Positions 1 to 5,552 of a DNA stretch of 6,132 nt are shown in pieces. The notes under the pieces were generated by a model, which saw nothing but the letters and a program-made list of their open reading frames with translations, searched no databases and was not told the origin of the DNA. Where the stretch lies: positions 1 through 6,132 of the forward strand of contig NZ_AOGZ02000011.1 in NCBI RefSeq assembly GCF_000332515.2, in the 5' to 3' direction. Each line of letters starts with the position of its first letter. Positions within the stretch are counted from its first letter, which is position 1. Made by a program: the position numbers and the translations under genes. The stretch comes from Leptospira wolbachii serovar Codice str. CDC. Its GTDB lineage: Bacteria; Spirochaetota; Leptospiria; Leptospirales; Leptospiraceae.

Positions 1-90
1 GAAGAAACTTTCTTTCTCAGCGCGGACGATAATCTAGCAACTGCAGCTAAAAAAGATGGTTTAAATATCGGAAGATATAATTGGAAGTAA
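1..90 (+). CDS. PIN-domain protein, C-terminal fragment (probable VapC-type toxin)
   Basis: Frame 1 is open from the window edge to a TAA at 88-90, giving the last 29 residues of a protein whose start lies upstream. The segment FLSADDNLATAAKKDGLNI is typical of the end of PIN-domain ribonucleases: a hydrophobic strand, then (S/T)-x-D with the late acidic metal-binding residue (D9 of the fragment), then an alanine-rich helix and a glycine turn. PIN proteins of this kind are usually toxins that cleave RNA and are paired with a small antitoxin gene just upstream. That partner would be outside the window. The stop lies 11 bases before the R'' box of the first attC site. The family call rests on a short fragment, so the substrate and subfamily are unknown. 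Confidence 0.6.
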   Translation, partial: EETFFLSADDNLATAAKKDGLNIGRYNWK

Positions 91-101
91 ATGCGAACCT
101 T

Positions 102-268
102 CGTATAACAGCAACTAACCGCTTCACTTCGGGACTTGCGCCCTCGTTCGGTCTCCGACACATAGGCTTTTGTCACTCCTCTTGCTTACGCAAGCGTCGC
201 GCCAATCCCTAACGTCCCCTTCGGGGACTCAGGGTCAGCCTACGTCGGTTAGTCTAGTTCGTTAATTG
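102..268 (+). repeat. attC site 0 (ends cassette C0), type A
   Basis: R'' CGTATAAC is at 102-109 and R' GTTAATTG at 261-268, with the predicted cut after G261. L'' CTAACCG (115-121) pairs with L' CGGTTAG (246-252). Inside are further stems: ACATAGGCT with AGCCTACGT, CTTGC with GCAAG, and a CCCT/AGGG stem capped by GTCCCC/GGGGAC. R'' and R' match only over TAAC/GTTA because R' bases from 262 onward belong to cassette C1. Confidence 0.85.
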
Positions 269-298
269 CAATTGGTTAAATCTCTTGAAAAAAAATCA

Positions 299-525
299 GC
301 GCGCAAATTTTCTTAAAGATTCAAAAAGATACAAATAACTTTTCTCTGAATTATAGCTTGCTCTGGCTTGAACGTTTTGTACGAGATTCAGGTGATTTAA
401 AGAAAAAATATGAGTGAAGAGATTTACTTCGCTCATATTCATATTATTTTTTTTCACGGTTCCCATGCTTCATGAATGATCGGCGCGCTTTAAAGAAAAA
501 GAAATAAGAACGAAAATTTGCGCGC
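299..525. repeat. Inverted repeat GCGCGCAAATTTTC in cassette C1
   Basis: A perfect 14-bp arm at 299-312 (GCGCGCAAATTTTC) recurs in inverted form at 512-525, enclosing 199 bases. The same core, GCGCAAATTTT, flanks the insert of cassette C2. The repeats could close a long RNA stem or mark the limits of a shared inner element. Confidence 0.75.
407..454. terminator. Bidirectional rho-independent terminator-like hairpin in C1
   Basis: The stem AATATGAGTGAAG (407-419) pairs with CTTCGCTCATATT (427-439) over 13 positions with one T/G position, around a 7-base loop. A run of eight T follows at 447-454 and a run of six A precedes it (403-408), so either strand could give a hairpin with a U tract. The stem is AT-rich and the plus-strand T run starts 7 bases after it, so its strength is uncertain. 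Confidence 0.45.
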
Positions 526-575
526 TTGGGATAAGCCACTTCGTATTTCTAACAAATTCAATAGATAACCAACTG

Positions 576-750
576 CAATTAACATCGCCTTACCGCTCGC
601 TCAGGTCCTTATCCACTTCGCCTCAGATTTCTGTGGAAATCTGGATCTCGTGGGGCCTTCGCTCGGCCTAAAGGCACATTTCGTGTTACGCTAACGCCTC
701 CTACTGAGGCTCAGCTACACGAAACGTCGGTAAGCCTCTATCGTTAATTG
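576..750 (+). repeat. attC site 1 (ends cassette C1), type B
   Basis: R'' CAATTAAC is at 576-583 and R' GTTAATTG at 743-750; they are fully complementary because C1 and C2 share the same start. L'' CTTACCG (589-595) pairs with L' CGGTAAG (728-734). The inner part differs from type A: a CAGATTTC/GAAATCTG hairpin, a GGCC-flanked hairpin, and a GCCTC/GAGGC hairpin before ACACGAAACGTCGG. The site is closely similar to attC site 2. Confidence 0.85.
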
Positions 751-1115
751 CAATTAGTTGCTTAAATGAAGAAAACGCGCAAATTTTTTTAAGAGGCTGT
801 TGTCGATTTAAGCTTTGGAAGAGAACAATTAGAGCGTTTCTCTCCATGAAAGTGAAGTTTATTCTTTAACGCTTTAGAAATTAAGAGAAAATTTGCGCTA
901 GATTAATTACTCTTTCGACCAAACTCTTTTTATATACTAACTAACTGCAATTAACAGCGGCTTACCGCTCGCTCGGGCACTTTTCCACTTCGCCTCAGAT
1001 TTCTGAGAAAATCTGGATCTCGTGGGGCCCTCGCTCGGCCTAAAGGCACATTCCGTGTTGCGCTAACGCCTCTTACAGAGGCTCAGCTACACGAAACGTC
1101 GGTAAGCCTAGTTCG
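744..1115 (+). mobile_element. Cassette C2, no convincing gene
   Basis: The insert is only about 200 bases (744-947) and is the shortest in the window. It is related to C1: same TTAATTGCAATT start, an inverted repeat GCGCAAATTTT (777-787) with AAAATTTGCGC (888-898), and an attC of the same class. The interior between the repeats is not obviously alike. No reading frame with a start codon of useful length is seen on either strand. A weak hairpin (GAGAAC with GTTTCTC, about 821-842) lies in the middle. It could be a small RNA cassette or a remnant. Confidence 0.6.
777..898. repeat. Inverted repeat GCGCAAATTTT in cassette C2
   Basis: Perfect 11-bp arms at 777-787 and 888-898 enclose 100 bases. 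They have the same core sequence and the same placement relative to the cassette ends as the inverted repeat of C1, which argues for common descent of the two cassettes. Confidence 0.75.
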
Positions 1116-1122
1116 TTATACG
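948..1122 (+). repeat. attC site 2 (ends cassette C2), type B
   Basis: R'' CAATTAAC is at 948-955 and R' GTTATACG at 1115-1122, so the R box changes type where gene cassette C3 begins. L'' GGCTTACCG (959-967) pairs perfectly with L' CGGTAAGCC (1100-1108). Internal hairpins are as in attC site 1, with scattered base changes. Confidence 0.85.
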
Positions 1123-1271
1123 ACATAGCCTAAAAATTAATCTTTAACATGAAAATTAGCAAAAAAGACAGATAAAAGATCAATAACTGCGAAAGAGACC
1201 AAAATTCAAGTTAGAATTTTCTTTAACATTTCGAATAAAAAATACTGAAATTTCTGATTGAAATTGATTAC

Positions 1272-1289
1272 ACAATGTTACAACATTGT
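1272..1289. promoter_or_regulatory. 18-bp palindrome, candidate operator of the AbrB-Doc module
   Basis: The sequence ACAATGTT-AC-AACATTGT has perfect 8-bp arms around a 2-base centre. It lies 15 bases before the chosen antitoxin start and just upstream of its AGGA ribosome-binding site. AbrB/MazE-type antitoxins bind such palindromes as dimers and repress their own operon, so an autoregulatory operator is the natural reading. A 7-bp hairpin AAAATTC/GAATTTT (1201-1220) lies further upstream in the 189-base leader. No clear -35/-10 pair was found. Confidence 0.6.
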
Positions 1290-1304
1290 TACTACAGGAT
1301 AAAC

Positions 1305-1517
1305 ATGTTAAAAAAATTAGTACAACACGGGAACAGCTCCGCCTTAGTTATTGAGAAACCGATTCTTGAACTTTTAAAAATTGATCAAAATTCGACTCTC
1401 GAAGTTACTACTGATGGCAAATCTTTGATTATAAAACCCATAGAAAAGAGTATTACCAAATCTATTGAAAAGATTAATAAAGCTCACGGCAAGACACTCA
1501 AAAAACTTGCGCAGTAA
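1305..1517 (+). CDS. AbrB/MazE-type antitoxin of a Doc toxin
   Basis: This is a 70-residue protein starting MLKKLVQHGNSSALVIEKPILELL. Residues 1-45 have the swapped-hairpin AbrB/SpoVT pattern: basic start, GNSSALVI strand, helix, then SLIIKPI. Residues 46-70 form a lysine-rich helical tail, probably the part that wraps the toxin. An in-frame ATG ten codons upstream (1275) exists, but it lies inside the palindrome, lacks a ribosome-binding site and would add residues foreign to the fold; the ATG at 1305 has AGGA five bases upstream. Its stop overlaps the toxin start (TAATG), so the two are translationally coupled. The expected role is to neutralise the Doc toxin and repress the operon. Doc is classically paired with a Phd antitoxin, so an AbrB-type partner is a mixed pairing. 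Confidence 0.85.
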   Translation: MLKKLVQHGNSSALVIEKPILELLKIDQNSTLEVTTDGKSLIIKPIEKSITKSIEKINKAHGKTLKKLAQ

Positions 1518-1915
1518 TGCTGGATGAAACTATATTCCTCTCTATTGAGGATGTAATTCTTATCCACAAAAATCAAATCGAACTCTATGGCGGAGCAACT
1601 GGCATTCGCGATCACGGACTTCTTGAATCAGCCATTAACCAACCAATGACTACTTTTGATGGTATCAGCTTACATCCTTCTCTATTCGATAGAGCTGCTG
1701 CATATTTATATTACTTATGCAAAAATCATCCTTTTTTGGATGGAAATAAACGAGTAGCATTGGCTTCTTCATTAGTCTTTCTCGATATTAACGGATACGA
1801 AATACTTGATTCAAATGAGATATTGTATGACTTCGTAATCGGAGTCGCCGAAGGACAATACAAGTTAAAAGAGATTAAGAAAATATTAGAATCTTTAGCT
1901 AAACTTAATATCTAA
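1517..1915 (+). CDS. doc: Doc (death-on-curing) toxin, Fic fold
   Basis: This is a 132-residue protein of normal Doc length. The Fic/Doc core motif is complete: H71-P-F-L-D75-G-N77-K78-R79, with the catalytic histidine, the metal-binding aspartate and the phosphate-binding N-K-R. The upstream motif RDHGLLESAINQP (31-43) is also typical of Doc. Family members transfer a group from a nucleotide to a target protein; the phage P1 Doc phosphorylates EF-Tu and stops translation. The canonical DANKR is DGNKR here, a common variation. The gene starts inside the antitoxin stop and ends 13 bases before the attC R'' box, so the pair exactly fills cassette C3 (1116-2087). The target in this organism is inferred only from the family. 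Confidence 0.92.
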   Translation: MLDETIFLSIEDVILIHKNQIELYGGATGIRDHGLLESAINQPMTTFDGISLHPSLFDRAAAYLYYLCKNHPFLDGNKRVALASSLVFLDINGYEILDSNEILYDFVIGVAEGQYKLKEIKKILESLAKLNI

Positions 1916-1928
1916 CAATAGGCTACGT

Positions 1929-2094
1929 CGTATAACAGCGGCTTACTGCTTCGCTTCGGGACTTGCGCCCTCGCTCGGGCTACGCCAAATTGTCCTCCTG
2001 TCACTCGCTTGCAAACGCAAGCTACGTGCCAGTCCCTAACGTCCCGTACGGGACTCAGGGTCGGACAACTTCAGTAAGCCTAGTTCGTTATACG
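1929..2094 (+). repeat. attC site 3 (ends cassette C3), type A variant
   Basis: R'' CGTATAAC (1929-1936) and R' GTTATACG (2087-2094) are complementary. L'' GGCTTACTG (1940-1948) pairs with L' CAGTAAGCC (2072-2080). The inner stem is AATTGTCC with GGACAACT instead of the ACATAGGCT/AGCCTACGT of other type A sites, so both arms have changed together. The GTCCCG/CGGGAC hairpin framed by CCCT/AGGG is retained. Confidence 0.85.
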
Positions 2095-2107
2095 CAATTC
2101 TGAAAAA

Positions 2108-2992
2108 ATGAAATACTATTTTTTAAACATAAATCTAAATAGCAAATCTCAAGTCGATCTTTGGATAGCCGAGAAAAACATTGCACCAATTTTTTATGGA
2201 AAATCTACTATAGATTCAATTCGAAAAAATAATAAAGAAATCCATAATTTACATCCACAGGCATATAGAGATGCTAAATTGTTTGTAGATACTTTTGATA
2301 AAAGTATTAACGAAGAATCAATTATAATCTCTATAGGAGAAAAAGACGTTTATTTGTATAAACCTATATCGGAAGTAATAGAAGGTTTTGAAATAAATGA
2401 ACTAGAATATAAGAATGAAAATATCAAATATATCAGAATTGAAATATTAAAGAAAATAAAAATAAAAGAATGTCCGCTTGTTTTAGTTTCAATAAAATCA
2501 AACAGATATATTTCGTCAGGTACATTCAGAGACTTAAATAATGAAAAATACTACGGAAATCTTAGCGCTATTAAATATTGCATTTCTCGATCAAACCAAA
2601 CTATAATAAATTTTGATCGAAAGTTACAATGTCTTTCAAGTTTAGAATTTGAAACATTAATTGCAAAAATTCTAGAAGAAATTGGATTTTTCGTACCTGC
2701 ATATAAAGGTGGATTCATTAAAAATTTTGATTTATTTTGCAAAAATCTAAGCAAAAAAGATTTAATTTTTCATTCTAAAACAATTAAAGAAAACGATTCA
2801 TTATCTGTTCAAATAAAATTAAAAATTGAAAGAAAACATTTCGACAATAAGTCAGATTTTTACTTCTGCATTTGGTCGACTATTAAAGATCCTATAGTTT
2901 TAACATCAAATGAAATTGAAAGAATATTAAACAAACTACCTGATTCTACTATTTGGCTTAAAAATACATTATACTGGATAAATTGGTTATAA
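2108..2992 (+). CDS. Probable Mrr-like restriction endonuclease with N-terminal recognition-type domain
   Basis: This is a 294-residue soluble protein. Residues about 177-265 resemble the Mrr/type IV restriction nuclease fold. SLEFETLIAKILEEIGF (178-194) matches the opening helix with its F-E pair (E182), followed by a strand with D208 in NFDLF and a Q235-I-K237 strand, the usual arrangement of a PD-(D/E)xK variant (E, D, QxK). Residues 1-150 (ISIGEKDVYLYKPISEV, then CPLVLVSIKSNRYISSGTFRDL) look like the PUA/EVE-like modules often found before Mrr domains, which may sense modified bases. The likely role is to cut modified or foreign DNA, but this is inferred. The ATG is 3 bases after the cassette's 17-base end arm, with only a weak purine stretch as ribosome-binding site and no room for a promoter, so it probably depends on upstream transcription. 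The nuclease call is moderate and the N-terminal call weak. Confidence 0.5.
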   Translation: MKYYFLNINLNSKSQVDLWIAEKNIAPIFYGKSTIDSIRKNNKEIHNLHPQAYRDAKLFVDTFDKSINEESIIISIGEKDVYLYKPISEVIEGFEINELEYKNENIKYIRIEILKKIKIKECPLVLVSIKSNRYISSGTFRDLNNEKYYGNLSAIKYCISRSNQTIINFDRKLQCLSSLEFETLIAKILEEIGFFVPAYKGGFIKNFDLFCKNLSKKDLIFHSKTIKENDSLSVQIKLKIERKHFDNKSDFYFCIWSTIKDPIVLTSNEIERILNKLPDSTIWLKNTLYWINWL

Positions 2993-3003
2993 ATTCAGAA
3001 CTG

Positions 3004-3190
3004 CGTATAACAACGGCTTCTCGCGGCGCTTCGAGATTGCTTCGCAACTCTCGCTTGGCCTCCGGCACATTTGCTTTGTCACTCGGCTTGTGATCGTTCG
3101 CTAATGCTCACTCAAGCCTTCGTTCCAATCCTTCCGCGCGTTTAGCGCGCTCCAGGACCGCAAACGTCGAGAAGCCTATTTCGTTATTTG
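3004..3190 (+). repeat. attC site 4 (ends cassette C4), divergent long form
   Basis: R'' CGTATAAC is at 3004-3011 and R' GTTATTTG at 3183-3190. L'' GGCTTCTCG (3015-3023) pairs with L' CGAGAAGCC (3168-3176). At 187 bp this is the longest site. Its inner part is distinct, with a GCGCG-TTTA-GCGCG type hairpin (about 3136-3150) and a GGCTTG/CAAGCC stem. It is the only site whose R' carries the TTATTTGC cassette start. Confidence 0.82.
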
Positions 3191-3208
3191 CAATGTGGCA
3201 AAATTATT

Positions 3209-4027
3209 TTATAAAGACTTACCCTGAAGATTTTCAGTCCATCTTTCATCAAGGGCTCTTAGAAGATTACTATCGAGACCTTTTAAGAAACGACCTCTCT
3301 TATATTCACTATGTTTAAGAAAATCTGATAATAAATATTCTCTAAACGGAATTAAAGGTCTATTAATCCTTTTAGCCTCCTCGAACAACCTACTTCTATT
3401 GATTTCACCAGTTTTTCTCTTTTTATTCGCAGCTGAAATTAAATCAGATGGAGCTAAATCTTCCAATCTTGAAGCTTCAGCCCAAAGTAAATCTAGTAAA
3501 ATTAAGCATCTTCGACGCATACCGTCATGATATAACAGCCATGATTGTATTTCTGAACGAATACTCAAATGAACTTTACTAACTGGAAAGTGATCATTAT
3601 GAAAATTCTCCAAGAGTTTTTTTAACGGCAAACTATGCCGTAACAACTCAGACCCAAATAATGGATATATATCTTGAATGTTCAGTTGCCCTTGTAGAAT
3701 TTTCAAACATACACCACTAAAATAAGGAAAGAAAGCCTTTGCAGAATCCAATGCCCATATTGTTGGCGAGTTATCATCCGATCTTGATGAGATATTTTTT
3801 AACTTTACAATTTCATCTTTCGGTAATATCTGGTAATACTCATCCGGGCTTCTTCCTATAAATACTAATACACCAAGATCTAATTTAATAGTTAGAAATT
3901 GTCTACGATACTCTTCAATTAATACTATTTGATTATGTCGATGCTGAATAAAGAGAATAAAAACTTGGGCAAACCCAATAAACACTAAAGCAACTGTTCC
4001 AAAATTTGTATATGTATCACATTCCAT
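3209..4027 (-). CDS. Membrane-anchored protein of unknown function, encoded against the array
   Basis: This is a 272-residue protein read from 4027 down to a TAA at 3211-3209. After a short polar start, residues about 10-27 (TVALVFIGFAQVFILFI) form one hydrophobic membrane helix. It is followed by HRHNQ and a long charged, helix-rich region (28-272), so the bulk should lie in the cytoplasm. The C-terminal third is very basic, with RRRCLILLDLLWAEASRLEDL and KRGRFLKGLD. I do not recognise the family and assign no function. It is the only gene opposite to the attC orientation, so transcription along the array would give antisense. The upstream stretch 4028-4117 on the minus strand is AT-rich and must hold its promoter; AAAAGAGA about 7 bases before the ATG may be the ribosome-binding site. 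A single anchor with a large cytoplasmic part is common in phage-defence effectors, but this is only an analogy. Confidence 0.75.
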   Translation of the reverse strand: MECDTYTNFGTVALVFIGFAQVFILFIQHRHNQIVLIEEYRRQFLTIKLDLGVLVFIGRSPDEYYQILPKDEIVKLKNISSRSDDNSPTIWALDSAKAFFPYFSGVCLKILQGQLNIQDIYPLFGSELLRHSLPLKKLLENFHNDHFPVSKVHLSIRSEIQSWLLYHDGMRRRCLILLDLLWAEASRLEDLAPSDLISAANKKRKTGEINRSRLFEEAKRINRPLIPFREYLLSDFLKHSEYKRGRFLKGLDSNLLRALDERWTENLQGKSL

Positions 4028-4117
4028 ATCTGTCTCTTTTCTAATAAAAATAGAAAATGAAAAGTAAATAAAAAGAAATTTCGATAAATGCTCGAATCCT
4101 TACGAAATGCCACACTG

Positions 4118-4282
4118 CAAATAACAGCAACTAACCGCTTCGCTTCGGGACGAGCCCTCGCTTGGGCTGCGCCACATAGGCTTCTGGCACTCCCCTTGCA
4201 TCCGCAAGTCTCGTGGCCAGTCCCTAACGTCCCGTTCGGGACTCAGGGCCAGCCTACGTCGGTTAGTCTAGTTCGTTATACG
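4118..4282 (+). repeat. attC site 5 (ends cassette C5), type A
   Basis: R'' CAAATAAC is at 4118-4125, matching the TTATTTG start of its own cassette at 3184, while R' is GTTATACG (4275-4282) from cassette C6. L'' CTAACCG (4131-4137) pairs with L' CGGTTAG (4260-4266). The inner stem ACATAGGCT/AGCCTACGT, a TGGCAC/GTGGCCA stem and the GTCCCG/CGGGAC hairpin are all present. Confidence 0.87.
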
Positions 4283-4410
4283 ACATGCTTGGAAATATAA
4301 ACTTTTAAATTTCAAATCTGTTTGATACAGACAAGGTAAGAAATGCAGAAAAGTCTTCATTTGAGGTCATTTCCTTTAATCAAAATATCTCTCAATTACC
4401 ACTAATAGCG

Positions 4411-4440
4411 CTTGACACTAGTATCCTAATACACCAGCAT
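4411..4440 (+). promoter_or_regulatory. Candidate promoter/operator of higBA
   Basis: A consensus -35 hexamer TTGACA lies at 4412-4417. It is followed by a small inverted repeat GTAT-CCTA-ATAC (4421-4432), which also reads as two direct CTARTAY units. HigA-type antitoxins bind short inverted repeats over their promoter, so this is a plausible operator. A -10 hexamer at normal spacing is poor, so the exact promoter is unsure. The rest of the 171-base leader (4276-4446) shows nothing else recognisable. Confidence 0.4.
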
Positions 4441-4446
4441 TGACTT

Positions 4447-4728
4447 GTGATAAAATCCTTCAGAGATAAAGAAACTGAAGCTATTTGGAATGGTGCTTTA
4501 TCTAAAAAATTTCCAAAGGATATTCAAAGAACCGCTAGAAGGAAAATGATCCATATCGATAGTGCTAAAAATCTAGACGATTTAAAGACACCACCCGGAA
4601 ATAGACTGCACCAGCTTACTGACGACCGATCTGGGCAACATTCAATAAGTATTAATATGAAATATAGAATCTGTTTTAACTGGAATAATGGCTCTGTCGA
4701 AAACGTTGAAATTGTAGATTATCATTAA
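4447..4728 (+). CDS. higB: HigB toxin (RelE superfamily mRNA interferase)
   Basis: This is a 93-residue protein of standard HigB length starting at a GTG. The start is fixed by the family's MIKSFRDKETE opening, which follows directly; no strong ribosome-binding site precedes it. Further family marks are the helix SKKFPKDIQRTARRKM (19-34), LDDLKTPPGNRLHQL (43-57), the DRSGQHSISIN strand, and the end YRICFNWNNG...VEIVDYH with R74 among the likely RNA-contacting residues. HigB enzymes cut mRNA on the translating ribosome. The toxin gene comes first and the antitoxin second, the reverse of most toxin-antitoxin operons and normal for higBA. The antitoxin ribosome-binding site overlaps its stop codon. 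The gene looks intact. Confidence 0.93.
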   Translation: MIKSFRDKETEAIWNGALSKKFPKDIQRTARRKMIHIDSAKNLDDLKTPPGNRLHQLTDDRSGQHSISINMKYRICFNWNNGSVENVEIVDYH

Positions 4729-4739
4729 GGAGATTCTGT

Positions 4740-5045
4740 ATGAATAAAGAACTTATGAACATTCATCCTGGGGAAATTCTCTTAGAAGACTTTCTTAAAC
4801 CTATGGAATTATCTGCTTATAAACTGGCACAAAGTACCCTTATCGATCAAAAAAGAATTAGTGAAATTATTCATAGAAAAAGAGCAATCACTGCAGATAC
4901 GGCTTTACGATTCTCTAAATTCTTCGGAAATTCTCCTGAGTTCTGGCTCTCTATTCAAGCTCATTATGATTTAGAAATAAAACAGTATGAATTGAAAAAT
5001 GAGTTAAGAGCAATAAAAAAATATAAAGAACTTAAAGCCAGTTAA
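4740..5045 (+). CDS. higA: HigA antitoxin, XRE-type helix-turn-helix
   Basis: This is a 101-residue protein with the usual HigA (VapI/XRE) layout. NIHPGEILLEDFLKPMELSA (7-26) is the first helix, YKLAQSTLIDQKRISEIIHRK (27-47) is the helix-turn-helix, and ADTALRFSKFFGNSPEFWLSIQ (52-73) is the family's hallmark end, followed by a charged helical tail. AAGGAG at 4727-4732, overlapping the toxin stop, sits seven bases before the ATG and is the best ribosome-binding site in the window, which fits the need to make antitoxin in excess. It is expected to bind HigB and, through the helix-turn-helix, repress the operon. Its stop lies 12 bases before the attC R'' box, completing cassette C6 (4276-5217). 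Confidence 0.94.
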   Translation: MNKELMNIHPGEILLEDFLKPMELSAYKLAQSTLIDQKRISEIIHRKRAITADTALRFSKFFGNSPEFWLSIQAHYDLEIKQYELKNELRAIKKYKELKAS

Positions 5046-5057
5046 ACCCAAGCACGT

Positions 5058-5224
5058 CGTATAACAGCATCTAACCGCTTCGCTTCGGGACTTCGCCCTC
5101 GCTCGGTCTGCGACACATAGGCTTCTGGCACTCCCCTTGCATTCGCAAGTGTCGTGACCAGTCCCTAACGTCCCGTTCCGGGACTCAGGGCCAGCCTACG
5201 TCGGTTAGCCTAGTTCGTTATACG
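5058..5224 (+). repeat. attC site 6 (ends cassette C6), type A
   Basis: R'' CGTATAAC (5058-5065) and R' GTTATACG (5217-5224) are complementary. L'' CTAACCG (5071-5077) pairs with L' CGGTTAG (5202-5208). Compared with sites 5 and 7 it has one extra C in the GTCCCG-TTC-CGGGAC loop region and GACCAG in place of GGCCAG. These small changes leave the stems largely intact. Confidence 0.87.
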
Positions 5225-5271
5225 AAAGTCAGCAAATGTATACCTCGGAACATAGGTAGCCTAGGGAAAAT

Positions 5272-5322
5272 ATTCATTTTTATGAATTGACAAATAAAAA
5301 TATATATACTTAATTATATATA
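5272..5322 (+). promoter_or_regulatory. Promoter region and palindromic operator of vapBC
   Basis: A consensus -35 TTGACA (5287-5292) is followed by a 22-bp AT-only-but-one palindrome at 5301-5322 (one mismatched pair) that overlaps the expected -10 and ends on the A of the VapB start codon. Candidate -10 hexamers at 16-18 bp spacing are CTTAAT, TTAATT and TAATTA, all imperfect. A second inverted repeat ATTCAT-TTTT-ATGAAT (5272-5287) abuts the -35. VapB-type AbrB proteins bind palindromes over their promoter, so autorepression fits. No Shine-Dalgarno precedes the ATG, so the transcript may be leaderless or nearly so. Confidence 0.5.
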
Positions 5323-5552
5323 TGAATCGTGCAAAATTATTCAAAAACGGTGATAGTCAAGCGGTAAGACTCCCAAAAGAATTTAGATTCAAGGGAAAAG
5401 AAGTCTACATCAGAAAAGATGGAAATTGTGTTATCATATCTCCAATCGATGATGCTGTTGATAGATTATGGAAATCACTCAATGATTTTTCAGATGATTT
5501 TCAAATTGAAAGAAATCAGCCGGACTCTTTTGATAAGAGAAATTCGATATGA
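5322..5552 (+). CDS. vapB: VapB antitoxin (AbrB/SpoVT fold)
   Basis: This is a 76-residue protein of standard length for VagC/VapB antitoxins. Residues 1-42 are the DNA-binding swapped hairpin: [40 protein letters not shown]. Residues 43-76 ([29 protein letters not shown]) form the toxin-binding tail, with the aromatic and arginine residues that usually enter the VapC active site. The ATG at 5322 gives the canonical family start; no ribosome-binding site is visible upstream. It overlaps vapC by four bases (ATGA), indicating coupled translation. It is expected to inhibit VapC and repress the operon as a complex with it. Confidence 0.94.
   Translation: MNRAKLFKNGDSQAVRLPKEFRFKGKEVYIRKDGNCVIISPIDDAVDRLWKSLNDFSDDFQIERNQPDSFDKRNSI

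Larger units (their letters stand above)
262..743 (+). mobile_element. Cassette C1, no convincing gene
   Basis: This cassette starts TTAATTGC and ends with R'' CAATTAAC (576-583) plus its attC. The 300-base insert has no good coding region. It holds a long-range inverted repeat (299-312 and 512-525) and a terminator-like hairpin near 407-454. It resembles C2 at both ends: TTAATTGCAATT, then GCGCAAATTTT about 40 bases in, AAAATTTGCGC near the right end, and the same attC class. A minus-strand reading frame of 56 codons (466 to 296) and a 21-codon plus frame at 410 exist, but both run through the terminator hairpin and resemble nothing I recognise. It may encode a small structured RNA or be a decayed or filler cassette. 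Confidence 0.6.

Noticed and set aside
296..466. A 56-codon minus-strand reading frame in cassette C1 (MGTVKKNNMN... to KFAR)
   Set aside because: It runs through the terminator-like hairpin and ends in the inverted repeat; C2, the related cassette, has no matching frame with a start codon, so coding is not supported.
1275..1304. Ten-codon N-terminal extension of the AbrB-type antitoxin
   Set aside because: The upstream ATG lies in the 18-bp palindrome and has no ribosome-binding site; the family fold starts at the ATG at 1305, which has AGGA upstream.
2551..2754. A 67-codon minus-strand reading frame
   Set aside because: It is antisense to the Mrr-like gene, with no ribosome-binding site or recognisable domain.
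4088..4300. A 70-codon plus-strand reading frame starting MLESLRNATLQ
   Set aside because: It lies almost wholly inside attC site 5 and is an artefact of GC-rich repeat sequence; the translation has no protein-like pattern and other sites give similar frames.
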